64,000 nucleotides of DNA from Marinibacterium profundimaris (GTDB taxonomy: Bacteria > Pseudomonadota > Alphaproteobacteria > Rhodobacterales > Rhodobacteraceae): the NCBI RefSeq assembly GCF_002210095.1, contig NZ_AQQR01000002.1, positions 248,001 through 312,000 of the forward strand. Reading direction: 5' to 3'. This document shows positions 42,816-52,469 of this stretch, one piece after another. Under the pieces are notes generated by a model, which was not told the DNA's origin, searched no databases, and saw only the letters and a list, made by a program, of their open reading frames with translations. How positions within the stretch are numbered: the first letter of the stretch is position 1; the number at the start of each line of letters is the position of its first letter. Position numbers and translations under genes: made by a program.

Positions 42816-43472
42816 ATGAATTCCCCCCTGATCCAGCTTCTGGTGCTCGCCGGGATTGCCGTCTTCCTGATCCTGCGCTTGCGCAGCGTGCTCGGAACAC
42901 GCGAAGGTTTTGAAAAACCGCCCGCCAGCCAGGTGCCGGACAAGCCGTCGCGCCCCGACTTCGAAGTGATCGAAGGCGGACCGGATCGCGACATCACCGA
43001 TCACGTGCCCGAGGGCAGCCAGATGGCCGAGGATTTCGCCGCGATGAAGCGGATCGAACCCAGCTTCTCTGTCTCGGAATTCATGGGGGGCGCCCGTGGC
43101 GCCTATGAAATGATCGTGATGGGCTTTGAACGGGGCGAGCTCGATGCAATCGAACCCTACCTGGCCGAGGACGTGTTCCAGACCTTCGTCGACGTGGTCG
43201 CGCAGCGCGAGGACCAGGGCCTGACGATCGAGGCCGATTTCATCGGCGTGCGCGAAATGTCCGTCGCCGAGACCCGGTTCGACAGGGACAGCAACCTGGC
43301 CGAGATCACCATGCGCTTCACCGGAGAGCTTACCTCGGTGGTGAAGGACCGCGACGGCCAGATCATCGAAGGCAGCCCCACCAGCGTGAAGCGTCAGAAG
43401 GACAGCTGGACCTTCGCGCGGACCATGGGGTCGGACGATCCGAACTGGCTCCTGGTCGCGACCGACGGGTGA
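42816..43472 (+). CDS. Tim44/TimA-like inner membrane protein
   Basis: 218 residues from the ATG at 42816. One N-terminal membrane helix (LIQLLVLAGIAVFLILRL), a polar linker, then a Tim44-like domain (FMGGARGAYEMIVMGFERGELDAIEPYLAEDVFQTFVDVVAQRE, and WTFARTMGSDDPNWLLVATDG). The alphaproteobacterial TimA is the relative of the mitochondrial import motor anchor. Its role here is unknown; it is followed 4 bp later by mltA. Confidence 0.86.
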   Translation: MNSPLIQLLVLAGIAVFLILRLRSVLGTREGFEKPPASQVPDKPSRPDFEVIEGGPDRDITDHVPEGSQMAEDFAAMKRIEPSFSVSEFMGGARGAYEMIVMGFERGELDAIEPYLAEDVFQTFVDVVAQREDQGLTIEADFIGVREMSVAETRFDRDSNLAEITMRFTGELTSVVKDRDGQIIEGSPTSVKRQKDSWTFARTMGSDDPNWLLVATDG

Positions 43473-43476
43473 ACCC

Positions 43477-44724
43477 ATGCTGGGGGCGATGCGCGCGGCC
43501 GCTCTGGGGCTGACCCTTGCGGCATGGACCGGGCCCATGCCCGGCGGCGCGCAGTCGCAGACCGGGGACGACCCGGCCGGCCTCGTCCCCAGCGCCTTTT
43601 CCGACACGGATTTGTCCGAGAAGGACCTGGACCTCGCCGCGCTGGCCCGCGACGCGGACGATCTGCTCCCCGATACCGAGCCCGACCCCGTCACCGCCCC
43701 GCTTGCGGTGCCCGCGCCGATGTCGCGGTCGATCATGCCGGGCGAACCCGCGCCCGATTACACGATCCTGGGGTTCGACGACCTCGACGGCTGGGCCGAA
43801 GATGATCATGCCGCCGCGCTTTCGGTCTTTCTGAACACCTGCATGGATTTCGACGATGCCGACTGGCGCGCGCTTTGCGCCGTGGCCCAGGGCCATCCGC
43901 CCGAACAGGCGCGCCTGTTCTTCGAGCTTTTCTTTCGCCCCACCCTGATCGAGGATGGGGAAAAGCCGCTTTTCACCGGCTATTTCGAACCGGAGCTCGA
44001 AGGCTCCCGCACGCCCACGCCCCGCTTCCGCTATCCGCTGTACCGCATGCCGCCCGAGGCGCGCGATACCCCGCGCTGGCTGACCCGGCGCGAAATCCTG
44101 ACCAGCGGCGTGATGGAAAACCGCGGGCTTGAAATCGCCTGGGTCGACGACCCGGTAGAGCTGTTCTTCCTGCAGATCCAGGGATCGGGCCGGATCCATT
44201 TCAGCGATGGCAGCTACGTCCGCGTCGGCTGGGGCGGGGGTAACGGCCACGAATACCGTTCGGTCGGCAAGGAGATGGTGCGCCGCGGGATCTATGCCGC
44301 GCACCAGGTCAGCGCCAAGGTCATCGGCGCCTGGGTGCAGCGCAACCCCGGCATCGGCGAGGAACTGCTGCATCACAACCCGTCCTTCGTGTTCTTCCGC
44401 GAGGTGACGCAGGTGCCGGCGGACATGGGCCCTCTGGGCGCGATGAACCGGTCGATCACGCCGCTGCGGTCGATCGCGGTCGATCCCGATTTTACCCCGC
44501 TGGGCGCCCCGGTCTGGATCGAAAAGGCGGGGGCTGCGCCGATGCACCGGCTGATGGTGGCGCAGGACACCGGCTCGGCCATCCAGGGGGCGCAGCGGGC
44601 GGACATCTTCGTCGGCACGGGCGCGGCGGCGGGGCTGGCCGCCGGTCAGCTGCGGGATCCGGGGCGGATGGTGGTGCTGTTGCCCATACAGCGGGCCTAT
44701 GCGTTGCTGCCGGACGGCGCGTGA
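43477..44724 (+). CDS. mltA: Membrane-bound lytic murein transglycosylase A family protein
   Basis: 415 residues. A signal sequence (MRAAALGLTLAAWTGP) leads to a periplasmic protein; there is no lipobox Cys. The MltA domain shows FTGYFEPELEGSRTPTPRFRYPLYR and DPVELFFLQIQGSGRIHFSDG, and the C-terminal 3D domain has MVAQDTGSAIQGAQRADIFVGTG with the catalytic Asp. It cleaves peptidoglycan glycan strands to anhydro-muropeptides. An acidic, low-complexity stretch (about 25-85) precedes the enzyme domain. Its stop overlaps the smr start. Confidence 0.92.
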   Translation: MLGAMRAAALGLTLAAWTGPMPGGAQSQTGDDPAGLVPSAFSDTDLSEKDLDLAALARDADDLLPDTEPDPVTAPLAVPAPMSRSIMPGEPAPDYTILGFDDLDGWAEDDHAAALSVFLNTCMDFDDADWRALCAVAQGHPPEQARLFFELFFRPTLIEDGEKPLFTGYFEPELEGSRTPTPRFRYPLYRMPPEARDTPRWLTRREILTSGVMENRGLEIAWVDDPVELFFLQIQGSGRIHFSDGSYVRVGWGGGNGHEYRSVGKEMVRRGIYAAHQVSAKVIGAWVQRNPGIGEELLHHNPSFVFFREVTQVPADMGPLGAMNRSITPLRSIAVDPDFTPLGAPVWIEKAGAAPMHRLMVAQDTGSAIQGAQRADIFVGTGAAAGLAAGQLRDPGRMVVLLPIQRAYALLPDGA

Positions 44725-45320
44725 TGACGAAACGCAAGCTGTCGCCAGAGGAGGCCGCCCTGTGGGAACAGGTGGCGGCCCGGACCGAAAGACTGCACCC
44801 CGAGCGCAAGTCCCAGGCCGAGACGCCAAAGCCGAAACCCAAGCCGCAGAAACCGCCGCATGTGCACCGGCCCGAGATCGAGCCTTTCGATGTCGGCCAG
44901 CACGCGCGGCGGGGGCCGGCGCCGCATGACCTGAAGAAGCCTGTGGGCGACCGGCTGGCGAATGCGGGGCTGTCAATGGATCGCAAGGCCTTCACCCGGA
45001 TGCGGCGCGGCAAGCTGGTGCCCGAGGGGCGGATCGACCTGCACGGCATGACGCTGGAGAGGGCGCATCCCGCGCTGACGCGGTTCATCCTGCGCGCGCA
45101 GGCGGATGGCAAGCGGCTGGTGCTGGTAATCACCGGCAAGGGCAAGACCTCGCGCGAGGATCATGGCCCGATCCCCCGGCCGCGCGGGGTGCTGAAACAC
45201 CAGGTGCCCGACTGGCTGTCGCGCCCGCCGCTGGCGCAGGCCGTACTGCAGGTGGCCGAGGCGCATATCAGCCACGGCGGAACCGGGGCCTATTACGTCT
45301 ACCTCAGGCGGAAGCGCTGA
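44724..45320 (+). CDS. Smr-domain protein
   Basis: 198 residues from the ATG at 44724 (TGATG overlap with mltA). A basic N-terminus precedes a C-terminal Smr domain: IDLHGMTLERAHPALTRFILRAQADGKRLVLVITGKGKTS, with the LDxHG and TGxG motifs, and HGGTGAYYVYLRRKR at the end. Smr domains are nicking or RNA endonucleases linked to mismatch repair or ribosome rescue. The domain follows MutS2 in some bacteria, but this is a stand-alone copy. Convergent with the MFS gene. Confidence 0.9.
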   Translation: MTKRKLSPEEAALWEQVAARTERLHPERKSQAETPKPKPKPQKPPHVHRPEIEPFDVGQHARRGPAPHDLKKPVGDRLANAGLSMDRKAFTRMRRGKLVPEGRIDLHGMTLERAHPALTRFILRAQADGKRLVLVITGKGKTSREDHGPIPRPRGVLKHQVPDWLSRPPLAQAVLQVAEAHISHGGTGAYYVYLRRKR

Positions 45321-45347
45321 GGCAGGATGCTCCCCGGCTTCGGCGGG

Positions 45348-46559
45348 TCACAGATCCTTCCGCGCGCGGGAGATGCCGATCATCATCATCACCGTGGCCA
45401 GCACGAAATAGGCCGACACCCCGATGAACTGCCGCTGAATCCCCAGTCCGAGGTCGATCAGCAGCCCGGTCACCCCCGGCCCGATCGCCGAGCCCAGAAC
45501 CATGACCGCCGCCGCCATCGCCTTGATCGCGCCGATATGCGCGGTGCCGAAGACCTCGGCCCAGAAGGCATTGGGCAGCGTCGCCATGCAGCCCGTCGTG
45601 ATCGCCATGCAGGCAAGCCCCATCAGCATCGTGCCCGGCGTGTCCGACACGGCATAGATCATGAAGGCCGCCACCATCGGCACCTGCATGAAGGGCATCA
45701 GCCGCACGGCCCCGACCCGGTCCAGCGCCCAGCCCGAGCCGATGGCAATGCCAAGCGACAGGGCGGTGTAAACGGGAAACAGCCGCACGAGTTCGACATG
45801 GACCCAGCCCTTGATGTCGGCCAGGTGGACCTGGTGGAAGAAATAGGCCGTCACGAAAGACGGCGGCCCGAGGATCGCGGGCACCATGAACCAGAACAGC
45901 GGATGGGTCAGCACGTCCTTCCGGGTCCAGTGCCGGCCGCGCATGCCCACCGAGATGCTGCGCTCGGCATGGGATTGCGGGGTTCGTTCCTGGCGCAACA
46001 GCCGCATCAGCAGCGGCACGGCCAGCAGGATGGCCACGGCCGAGGCGATCCACAACAGGTGCCAGTCCACCCAGACCATCAGCGCCACGAAGGTCAGCGG
46101 CAACAGCGCCTCGCCCAGGGCGAAGCCCATCGTCGCCACCGAAAGCGCCCGGCCCCGCGTGGCATCGAACCAGCGCGACATGGCGACCAGCGCGATATGG
46201 CTGGACATGCCCTGCCCGAAGAAACGCAGCGCGAAGACCACGACAAAGAGCAGCCCGGCCCAGGGATTGAAGGCCATCGCCAGGCAGGCCATCGCCAGCC
46301 CGGCCAGGATGAAGGGGCCCAGCTGGCGCACCCGCAACACGTCGGTCAGACCGCCGGCCCACACCATGACCACGGCGGCCATCCCGGTGCCCAGCGTATA
46401 GATCCCGCCCCACTGGCCATGGGACAGGCCGAACGTCTCGCGGATCTCGCCCGCGAAGACCGAGATGAAGAAGGTTTGGCCGAAACTCGACAGGAAGGTC
46501 AGAAGCGCACCGGCCCCAAGCCATTGCGCGTTCTGCCTCAGGAAGGAACCCAGTGACAT
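45348..46559 (-). CDS. MFS transporter
   Basis: 403 residues from the ATG at 46559. Twelve predicted membrane segments, with the motif-A-like loop GGLTDVLRVRQLGPF between helices 2 and 3 and the equivalent GWALDRVGAVRLMPF in the second half. Similar to uncharacterised Roseobacter MFS permeases; no substrate can be deduced. A 10-bp inverted repeat lies in the gap between it and hslU. Confidence 0.85.
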   Translation of the reverse strand: MSLGSFLRQNAQWLGAGALLTFLSSFGQTFFISVFAGEIRETFGLSHGQWGGIYTLGTGMAAVVMVWAGGLTDVLRVRQLGPFILAGLAMACLAMAFNPWAGLLFVVVFALRFFGQGMSSHIALVAMSRWFDATRGRALSVATMGFALGEALLPLTFVALMVWVDWHLLWIASAVAILLAVPLLMRLLRQERTPQSHAERSISVGMRGRHWTRKDVLTHPLFWFMVPAILGPPSFVTAYFFHQVHLADIKGWVHVELVRLFPVYTALSLGIAIGSGWALDRVGAVRLMPFMQVPMVAAFMIYAVSDTPGTMLMGLACMAITTGCMATLPNAFWAEVFGTAHIGAIKAMAAAVMVLGSAIGPGVTGLLIDLGLGIQRQFIGVSAYFVLATVMMMIGISRARKDL

Positions 46560-46570
46560 GGGATACCAAG

Positions 46571-46615
46571 TGCCCCCGGTTTCAGCCGGGCGCAAGCGCG
46601 AACCGACCGGGGGCA
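46571..46615. terminator. Hairpin between hslU and the MFS gene
   Basis: Perfect arms TGCCCCCGGT (46571-46580) and ACCGGGGGCA (46606-46615) enclose 25 bases. A second 7-bp hairpin (GACCCGG-ACG-CCGGGTC, 46638-46654) overlaps the hslU stop. Neither has a T-tract. Confidence 0.4.
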
Positions 46616-46652
46616 TGTCGCTTTGGGGCCGGGCCGGGACCCGGACGCCGGG

Positions 46653-47963
<1,311 letters not shown>

Positions 47964-47981
47964 CTGTGATCCTTTCGGGGG

Positions 47982-48005
47982 GAGATTTTTCGTACGAAAA
48001 ATCTC
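47982..48005. repeat. Perfect 24-bp palindrome between hslV and hslU
   Basis: Each half is GAGATTTTTCGT. The A/T core is unlike the surrounding G+C-rich DNA. It could be an operator, a hairpin limiting read-through, or a dispersed palindrome known by eye in Rhodobacterales; only one copy is in the window. Confidence 0.7.
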
Positions 48006-48047
48006 GGGCCGGGAGCAGCTGTCGGTCTGTTACCGGCCGATGATGGC

Positions 48048-48605
48048 TCAGGCGTCGAGGCTTTCCACAAGCACGTTGCCATTGGTGTAGACGCAGATAT
48101 CGGCGGCGATCGAGATGGCCCGGCGCGCGATCGCCTCGCCGTCCATGTCGCTGTCGATCAGCGCGCGCGCGGCGGCGAGGGCGTAATTGCCACCCGATCC
48201 GATCGCGGCCACGTCATGTTCGGGTTCCAGCACGTCGCCCGCGCCGGTGATCACCAGAAGATCCTTGCCGTCCGAGACGATCAGCATCGCCTCCAGCTTC
48301 TGCAGGTACTTGTCGGTGCGCCAGTCCTTGGCCAGCTCGACGCTGGCGCGGGCCAGTTGCCCAGGCGTCGCTTCCAGCTTGGCTTCCAGCCGTTCCAGAA
48401 GGGCAAAGGCATCGGCCGTCGATCCGGCAAAACCGGCGATCACGTCGGATCCGCCGGGGCTGAGGCGGCGCACCTTGCGCGCCGTGCCCTTGATCACCGT
48501 ATCGCCCAGCGACACCTGGCCATCGCCGGCAATCACCACGCGCCCGTTCTTCTTCACGCCGATGATGGTCGTGCCATGCCAGCCCGGAAAGCTATCGCTT
48601 GTCAT
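48048..48605 (-). CDS. hslV: ATP-dependent protease subunit HslV
   Basis: 185 residues. After a short propeptide ([11 protein letters not shown]) comes TTIIGV, with the N-terminal catalytic Thr12 exposed by cleavage. [28 protein letters not shown] and [24 protein letters not shown] are conserved. Proteasome-like peptidase of the HslUV complex. The ATG has GGAG upstream. Encoded upstream of hslU. Confidence 0.97.
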   Translation of the reverse strand: MTSDSFPGWHGTTIIGVKKNGRVVIAGDGQVSLGDTVIKGTARKVRRLSPGGSDVIAGFAGSTADAFALLERLEAKLEATPGQLARASVELAKDWRTDKYLQKLEAMLIVSDGKDLLVITGAGDVLEPEHDVAAIGSGGNYALAAARALIDSDMDGEAIARRAISIAADICVYTNGNVLVESLDA

Positions 48606-48648
48606 GTGGGGGTCTCCGCATCGGCGCAGCCCTGTGGCGCGCCGTCCT

Positions 48649-48675
48649 GGCCCCGGCGCGCTGCGCGCTGGGGCC
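48649..48675. terminator. G+C-rich hairpin between trxA and hslV
   Basis: Arms GGCCCCGGCGCG (48649-48660) and CGCGCTGGGGCC (48664-48675) pair over 12 bp, with one G-T wobble, around a 3-base loop. On the plus strand the stem is followed by GAATTTTC. It lies 33 bp past the trxA stop. Confidence 0.5.
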
Positions 48676-48707
48676 GAATTTTCAGTGTCTCGAAACCGAA
48701 GGCCCGA

Positions 48708-49028
48708 TCAGATCGAGCTGTCGATCCAGCTTTTCAGGGCCGCTTTCGGCGCCGCGCCCGCGCGGTTCGAAATAACCTGGCCGTCCTTGAAGATGAACAG
48801 CGCCGGGATGCCGCGCACGCCCATGGCGGCGGCAGAGTTCGGGTTGCTGTCGACATCGACCTTGGCAACCTTGATCTTGCCGTCATATTCGGCGGCGAGT
48901 TCTTCCAGGGCGGGGCCGATCTGTTTACAGGGGCCGCACCATTCTGCCCAGAAGTCCACGACAACGGGGACGTCGGAATTCTTCACTTCTTCATCGAAGG
49001 TCGTATCGGTTACGGCAACAGTGGCCAT
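48708..49028 (-). CDS. trxA: Thioredoxin
   Basis: 106 residues, the typical length. The active-site motif is [12 protein letters not shown], with [10 protein letters not shown] before it and [12 protein letters not shown] (cis-Pro) after it. Reduces disulfides of cytosolic proteins. The ATG has AGGAG upstream. It is 42 bp after the addA stop on the same strand, the end of the tsaE-to-trxA series. Confidence 0.96.
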   Translation of the reverse strand: MATVAVTDTTFDEEVKNSDVPVVVDFWAEWCGPCKQIGPALEELAAEYDGKIKVAKVDVDSNPNSAAAMGVRGIPALFIFKDGQVISNRAGAAPKAALKSWIDSSI

Positions 49029-49070
49029 TGTCTTGCTCCTGATCGGGTGAATGCGCCTTGAACGGGGAAC

Positions 49071-52000
49071 CTATGAACCGGCCCCCCCATCGTCAAGAAG
49101 GCCCGCGCGCTGGAGGCTCTCCAGCACCAGGGGTTCCGGCAGCGTCATCAACCGTGCCGCGCGGGTCCAGAGGATGGCAACCTCGATCGGCCGGTCCGGA
49201 TAGATCTGCCGCAAAAGAAGGGCATAGGCCCCCATCTGGCGCAGCAGACCCTCGGGGACATGGTCCGGCGACCCGGGGACCACGGCGTTGGTCTTGAAAT
49301 CCACGGCGAGCACTTTTTCATCGCTTACCCGAAGCCGGTCGATCACCCCGTGCAGCCGTTGCGCGCCCAGATGCCCGGTGACGGGCACCTCGGCCAGCGT
49401 GTCCCTCGCGAAAAGCGGGGCCAGCTCTGGCGACGACAACAGCGCCCGCGCCTCGGCCATCAGCGGCGCGATCTGTTCGGCCTGCAGACCCGGAAGCAGC
49501 TTTGCCGCCATGGCGTCCCAGCCCGCCGGTTGCTGCCCGGCGAGATGTTCCAGCAGCAGGTGGATCGCCGTGCCGCGCGCCTTGGCGGCCTCTTCCTCCA
49601 GCCCCGCCTCGCCCGGCAGCGCCTTGGCCCCGCCCAGGTCGGAGGGGCTGAGCGTCACCTCGCGCTCCGGCGCAGGCCCGGCGGGATGCCGGAACAGCTC
49701 GGGCAGATCGGCCTCGGGCGCGACGACCTCTTCGGGATCGTCCAGAGGCAGCCCGTCCCAGTCGCCATGGGTGTACAGCAGCCCGGTTTCCTCGCCCATC
49801 GGCCAGTCGACCGCGCCGGCGCTGTGCAGCCCGGCCTCGACCTGCTGGTACCAGCTGTCGCCATCCTTCGGCAGGTCGCCGGCCGCGCAGACGATCAACC
49901 ATTTCTCGGCCCGGGTCAGCGCCACGTACAGCAGCCGCTGCCGTTCCGCCCGCTGCCGGTCCTGGAACGCATCGCGCGCGTCTTCCATCAGCGGTGGCAT
50001 CGCGTCGGCATTCACCCGCCAGAGCGCGGCCATGGCCCCTGCCCCGCCCGTCTCCGCATCCTCGGCCACGGCGGTTTCCACGATTTCCGGCAGCTTCGGC
50101 GCCTGCCGCTTGCCGGTGTCCGGCAGGATCACGATCGGCGATTCCAGCCCCTTGGACCCGTGCACCGTCATCACCCGAATGAGGTCCCCGGCTGATCCCA
50201 TCTCGCGCTTGATGTCGAGATCGTCGGTCTCCATCCAGCCGAGAAAGCCGGTCAGGCTTGGCACGCCGGTGCGTTCATATCCAAGCGCCTGGCCCAGCAG
50301 CGCGTTGATCCCGTCTTCGGCCTCGGGCCCCAGCCGGCCCAGCAGCTTCCGGCGCCCGTCATGCCGCGTCAGGATCCGTTCGATCAGGTCGTAGGGGCGC
50401 AGGAAATCGGTCTGCCCCATCAGGTCGGCCAGCATCGCCAGCGTTTCGGGGTGATCCCCGCGCTTGCGCAGCGCCTCCCACAGATACCCGGGTCTGCCCT
50501 GCGCCACCGCATACAGGTCGCGGTCCGACCAGCCGAACAGCGGCGATTTCAGCGCGGTTGCGAGCGACAGGTCATCCTCGGGCGTCGACAGGAAGGACAG
50601 CAGCGCGCCCAGGTCGCGCACCGCCAGCTCGGCGCCCACCTTCAGCCGGTCGGCCCCGGCCACCGGCAGGCCGCGCGCCTTGCAGGCCCTTATGATCTCG
50701 GCAAAAAGATCGGACCGGCGCTGCACCAGGATCATCACGTCGCCGGGCCGCACCCGGCGCCGGATCAAGCCGCCGCGACCCGCGTCGGGCAGGGTCTCCT
50801 GTCCGATCATCGCCTCGATCCGCGCGGCGATCCGCTCGGCCAGGATCACCGCGTGATGGCGCCCGCCCTTGCGGTCGACCGGGTCGTGCCATTCGCGGTC
50901 CTCTTCCTCCTGCACCTTGGGCACCACCGGCCACAGTTCGACCCGGCCCGGAAGATCGGATTTGAACGCGCGGTGCAGGCTGTCGCGGACGAAGCCGGCC
51001 TCCTCCTGGCCTTCGAAGATCGTGTCGACCAGACCAAGGATCGCCGGCGAGGAGCGGAACGAATATTCCAGCGTCAGCGATTGCAGCCCCGGGCCGGCGG
51101 CCTTCAGCCGCGCGCCGAATTCGGCCTGCATCTTGTCGAAGGCGCGCGGATCGGCGCCCTGGAAGGAATAGATCGACTGTTTCTTGTCGCCGACCACGAA
51201 GATCGTCCGCTCCACCTCGCGCGCGCCTTCGCCGGCGGTGAATTCCTGGGCCAGCTTTTCGATCACGTCCCATTGCGCGGGGCTGGTATCCTGCGCCTCG
51301 TCGACAAGGATATGGTCGATCCCGCCATCCAGCCGGAACAGGACCCAGGCCGCGACCGAGGGATCGTTCAGCAGCGCCCGCGCCTTCAGGATCAGGTCGT
51401 CGAAATCGAGCCAGCCGCGCAGCTGCTTGCGCCGCGCGTATTCCGGCAGGAAGGCGGCGGCAAAGTCGTGCAGCGCCATGGTCTTGCGCGCCGCCATCAG
51501 ACCCAGCCGCTGCGGCCGCAGCTCTTCGATCCGCTGCATCAGCGCCTCGAGGTCCGGCATCAGCGGCGCCACCGCGCCATCCTTCTGCGCCGATTTGGTC
51601 GGAAAGCTTCCGATCTTGGCGGCAAAGGGCTGTTTCGCACCGCTTCCGGTCAGCAGCACGTCCTCAAGCACCGCCAGTGCCGCGATGTTTTCCTCGCGCA
51701 GGGTGGCCAGCTTGGCCGCCGCCTTGCGGTCATTGCTGCCCGACCCTTGCAGCGCCCGGGCCAGCGCGCCGAGCATCTCGATATCACCGGGCGCAAACGC
51801 CTGGTCCACGAGCGTATCCTCGGTCACATGCGCCGGCACGCCGAAGACACCAAGGATCTCCTCCCGCGACAGGGTCCGATCGAACGCCTCGCGCTTGCCC
51901 GTCAGCGCGCCGGTCAGATCGTCGAGGCCCTCAGACAGGTATCCCGCAATCCCGTCGACCAGATGCGCCTGCGGTCCGGCGGCCATGTCCTCCACGATCT

Positions 52001-52469
52001 CGGCCCGCAACAGCTCGGCCGACCGGTCCTCCATCTCGGCGAAATTCGGGCTGACCCCGGCTTCGAGCGGGAACCGGCGCAGCAGCGCGGCGCAAAACGA
52101 GTGGATCGTCTGGATCTTCAGCCCGCCCGGCGTCTCGATCGCGCGGGCGAAAAGCGTGCGCGCCTGGCCAAGGTCGCCGGCCGCATCGGCGCCCAGCACC
52201 GCCAGCTCGCGGCGCAGCGCGGCGTCCTCCAGCATCGCCCATTCGCCCAGCCGCCGGAACAGGCGGTTCTGCATCTCGGACGCGGCGGCCTTGGTGTAGG
52301 TCAGGCAAAGGATGTGCTGCGGTTCCACCCCCGACAGCAGCAGCCGCGCCACCCGGTCGGTCAGAACCCGGGTCTTGCCCGACCCGGCATTGGCCGACAG
52401 CCAGGTCGAGGCATCGGGCCGCGCCGCCTGCACCTGCCGTTCGCTGGCGGCGTCCCGCGCGGTGCTCAT
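49071..52469 (-). CDS. addA: AddA, double-strand break repair helicase-nuclease
   Basis: 1132 residues from ATG 52469, which overlaps the addB stop by ATGA. UvrD-type helicase: Walker A SANAGSGKTRVLTDRV, CLTYTKAAASEM, Walker B ILVDEAQDTSPAQWDVI, GDKKQSIYSFQGA. The C-terminal RecB-like nuclease has GVIDRLRVSDEKVLAVDFKTNA, including the catalytic Asp and Lys of the DxK motif. With AddB it processes broken DNA ends for RecA loading. Confidence 0.95.
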   Translation of the reverse strand: MSTARDAASERQVQAARPDASTWLSANAGSGKTRVLTDRVARLLLSGVEPQHILCLTYTKAAASEMQNRLFRRLGEWAMLEDAALRRELAVLGADAAGDLGQARTLFARAIETPGGLKIQTIHSFCAALLRRFPLEAGVSPNFAEMEDRSAELLRAEIVEDMAAGPQAHLVDGIAGYLSEGLDDLTGALTGKREAFDRTLSREEILGVFGVPAHVTEDTLVDQAFAPGDIEMLGALARALQGSGSNDRKAAAKLATLREENIAALAVLEDVLLTGSGAKQPFAAKIGSFPTKSAQKDGAVAPLMPDLEALMQRIEELRPQRLGLMAARKTMALHDFAAAFLPEYARRKQLRGWLDFDDLILKARALLNDPSVAAWVLFRLDGGIDHILVDEAQDTSPAQWDVIEKLAQEFTAGEGAREVERTIFVVGDKKQSIYSFQGADPRAFDKMQAEFGARLKAAGPGLQSLTLEYSFRSSPAILGLVDTIFEGQEEAGFVRDSLHRAFKSDLPGRVELWPVVPKVQEEEDREWHDPVDRKGGRHHAVILAERIAARIEAMIGQETLPDAGRGGLIRRRVRPGDVMILVQRRSDLFAEIIRACKARGLPVAGADRLKVGAELAVRDLGALLSFLSTPEDDLSLATALKSPLFGWSDRDLYAVAQGRPGYLWEALRKRGDHPETLAMLADLMGQTDFLRPYDLIERILTRHDGRRKLLGRLGPEAEDGINALLGQALGYERTGVPSLTGFLGWMETDDLDIKREMGSAGDLIRVMTVHGSKGLESPIVILPDTGKRQAPKLPEIVETAVAEDAETGGAGAMAALWRVNADAMPPLMEDARDAFQDRQRAERQRLLYVALTRAEKWLIVCAAGDLPKDGDSWYQQVEAGLHSAGAVDWPMGEETGLLYTHGDWDGLPLDDPEEVVAPEADLPELFRHPAGPAPEREVTLSPSDLGGAKALPGEAGLEEEAAKARGTAIHLLLEHLAGQQPAGWDAMAAKLLPGLQAEQIAPLMAEARALLSSPELAPLFARDTLAEVPVTGHLGAQRLHGVIDRLRVSDEKVLAVDFKTNAVVPGSPDHVPEGLLRQMGAYALLLRQIYPDRPIEVAILWTRAARLMTLPEPLVLESLQRAGLLDDGGAGS

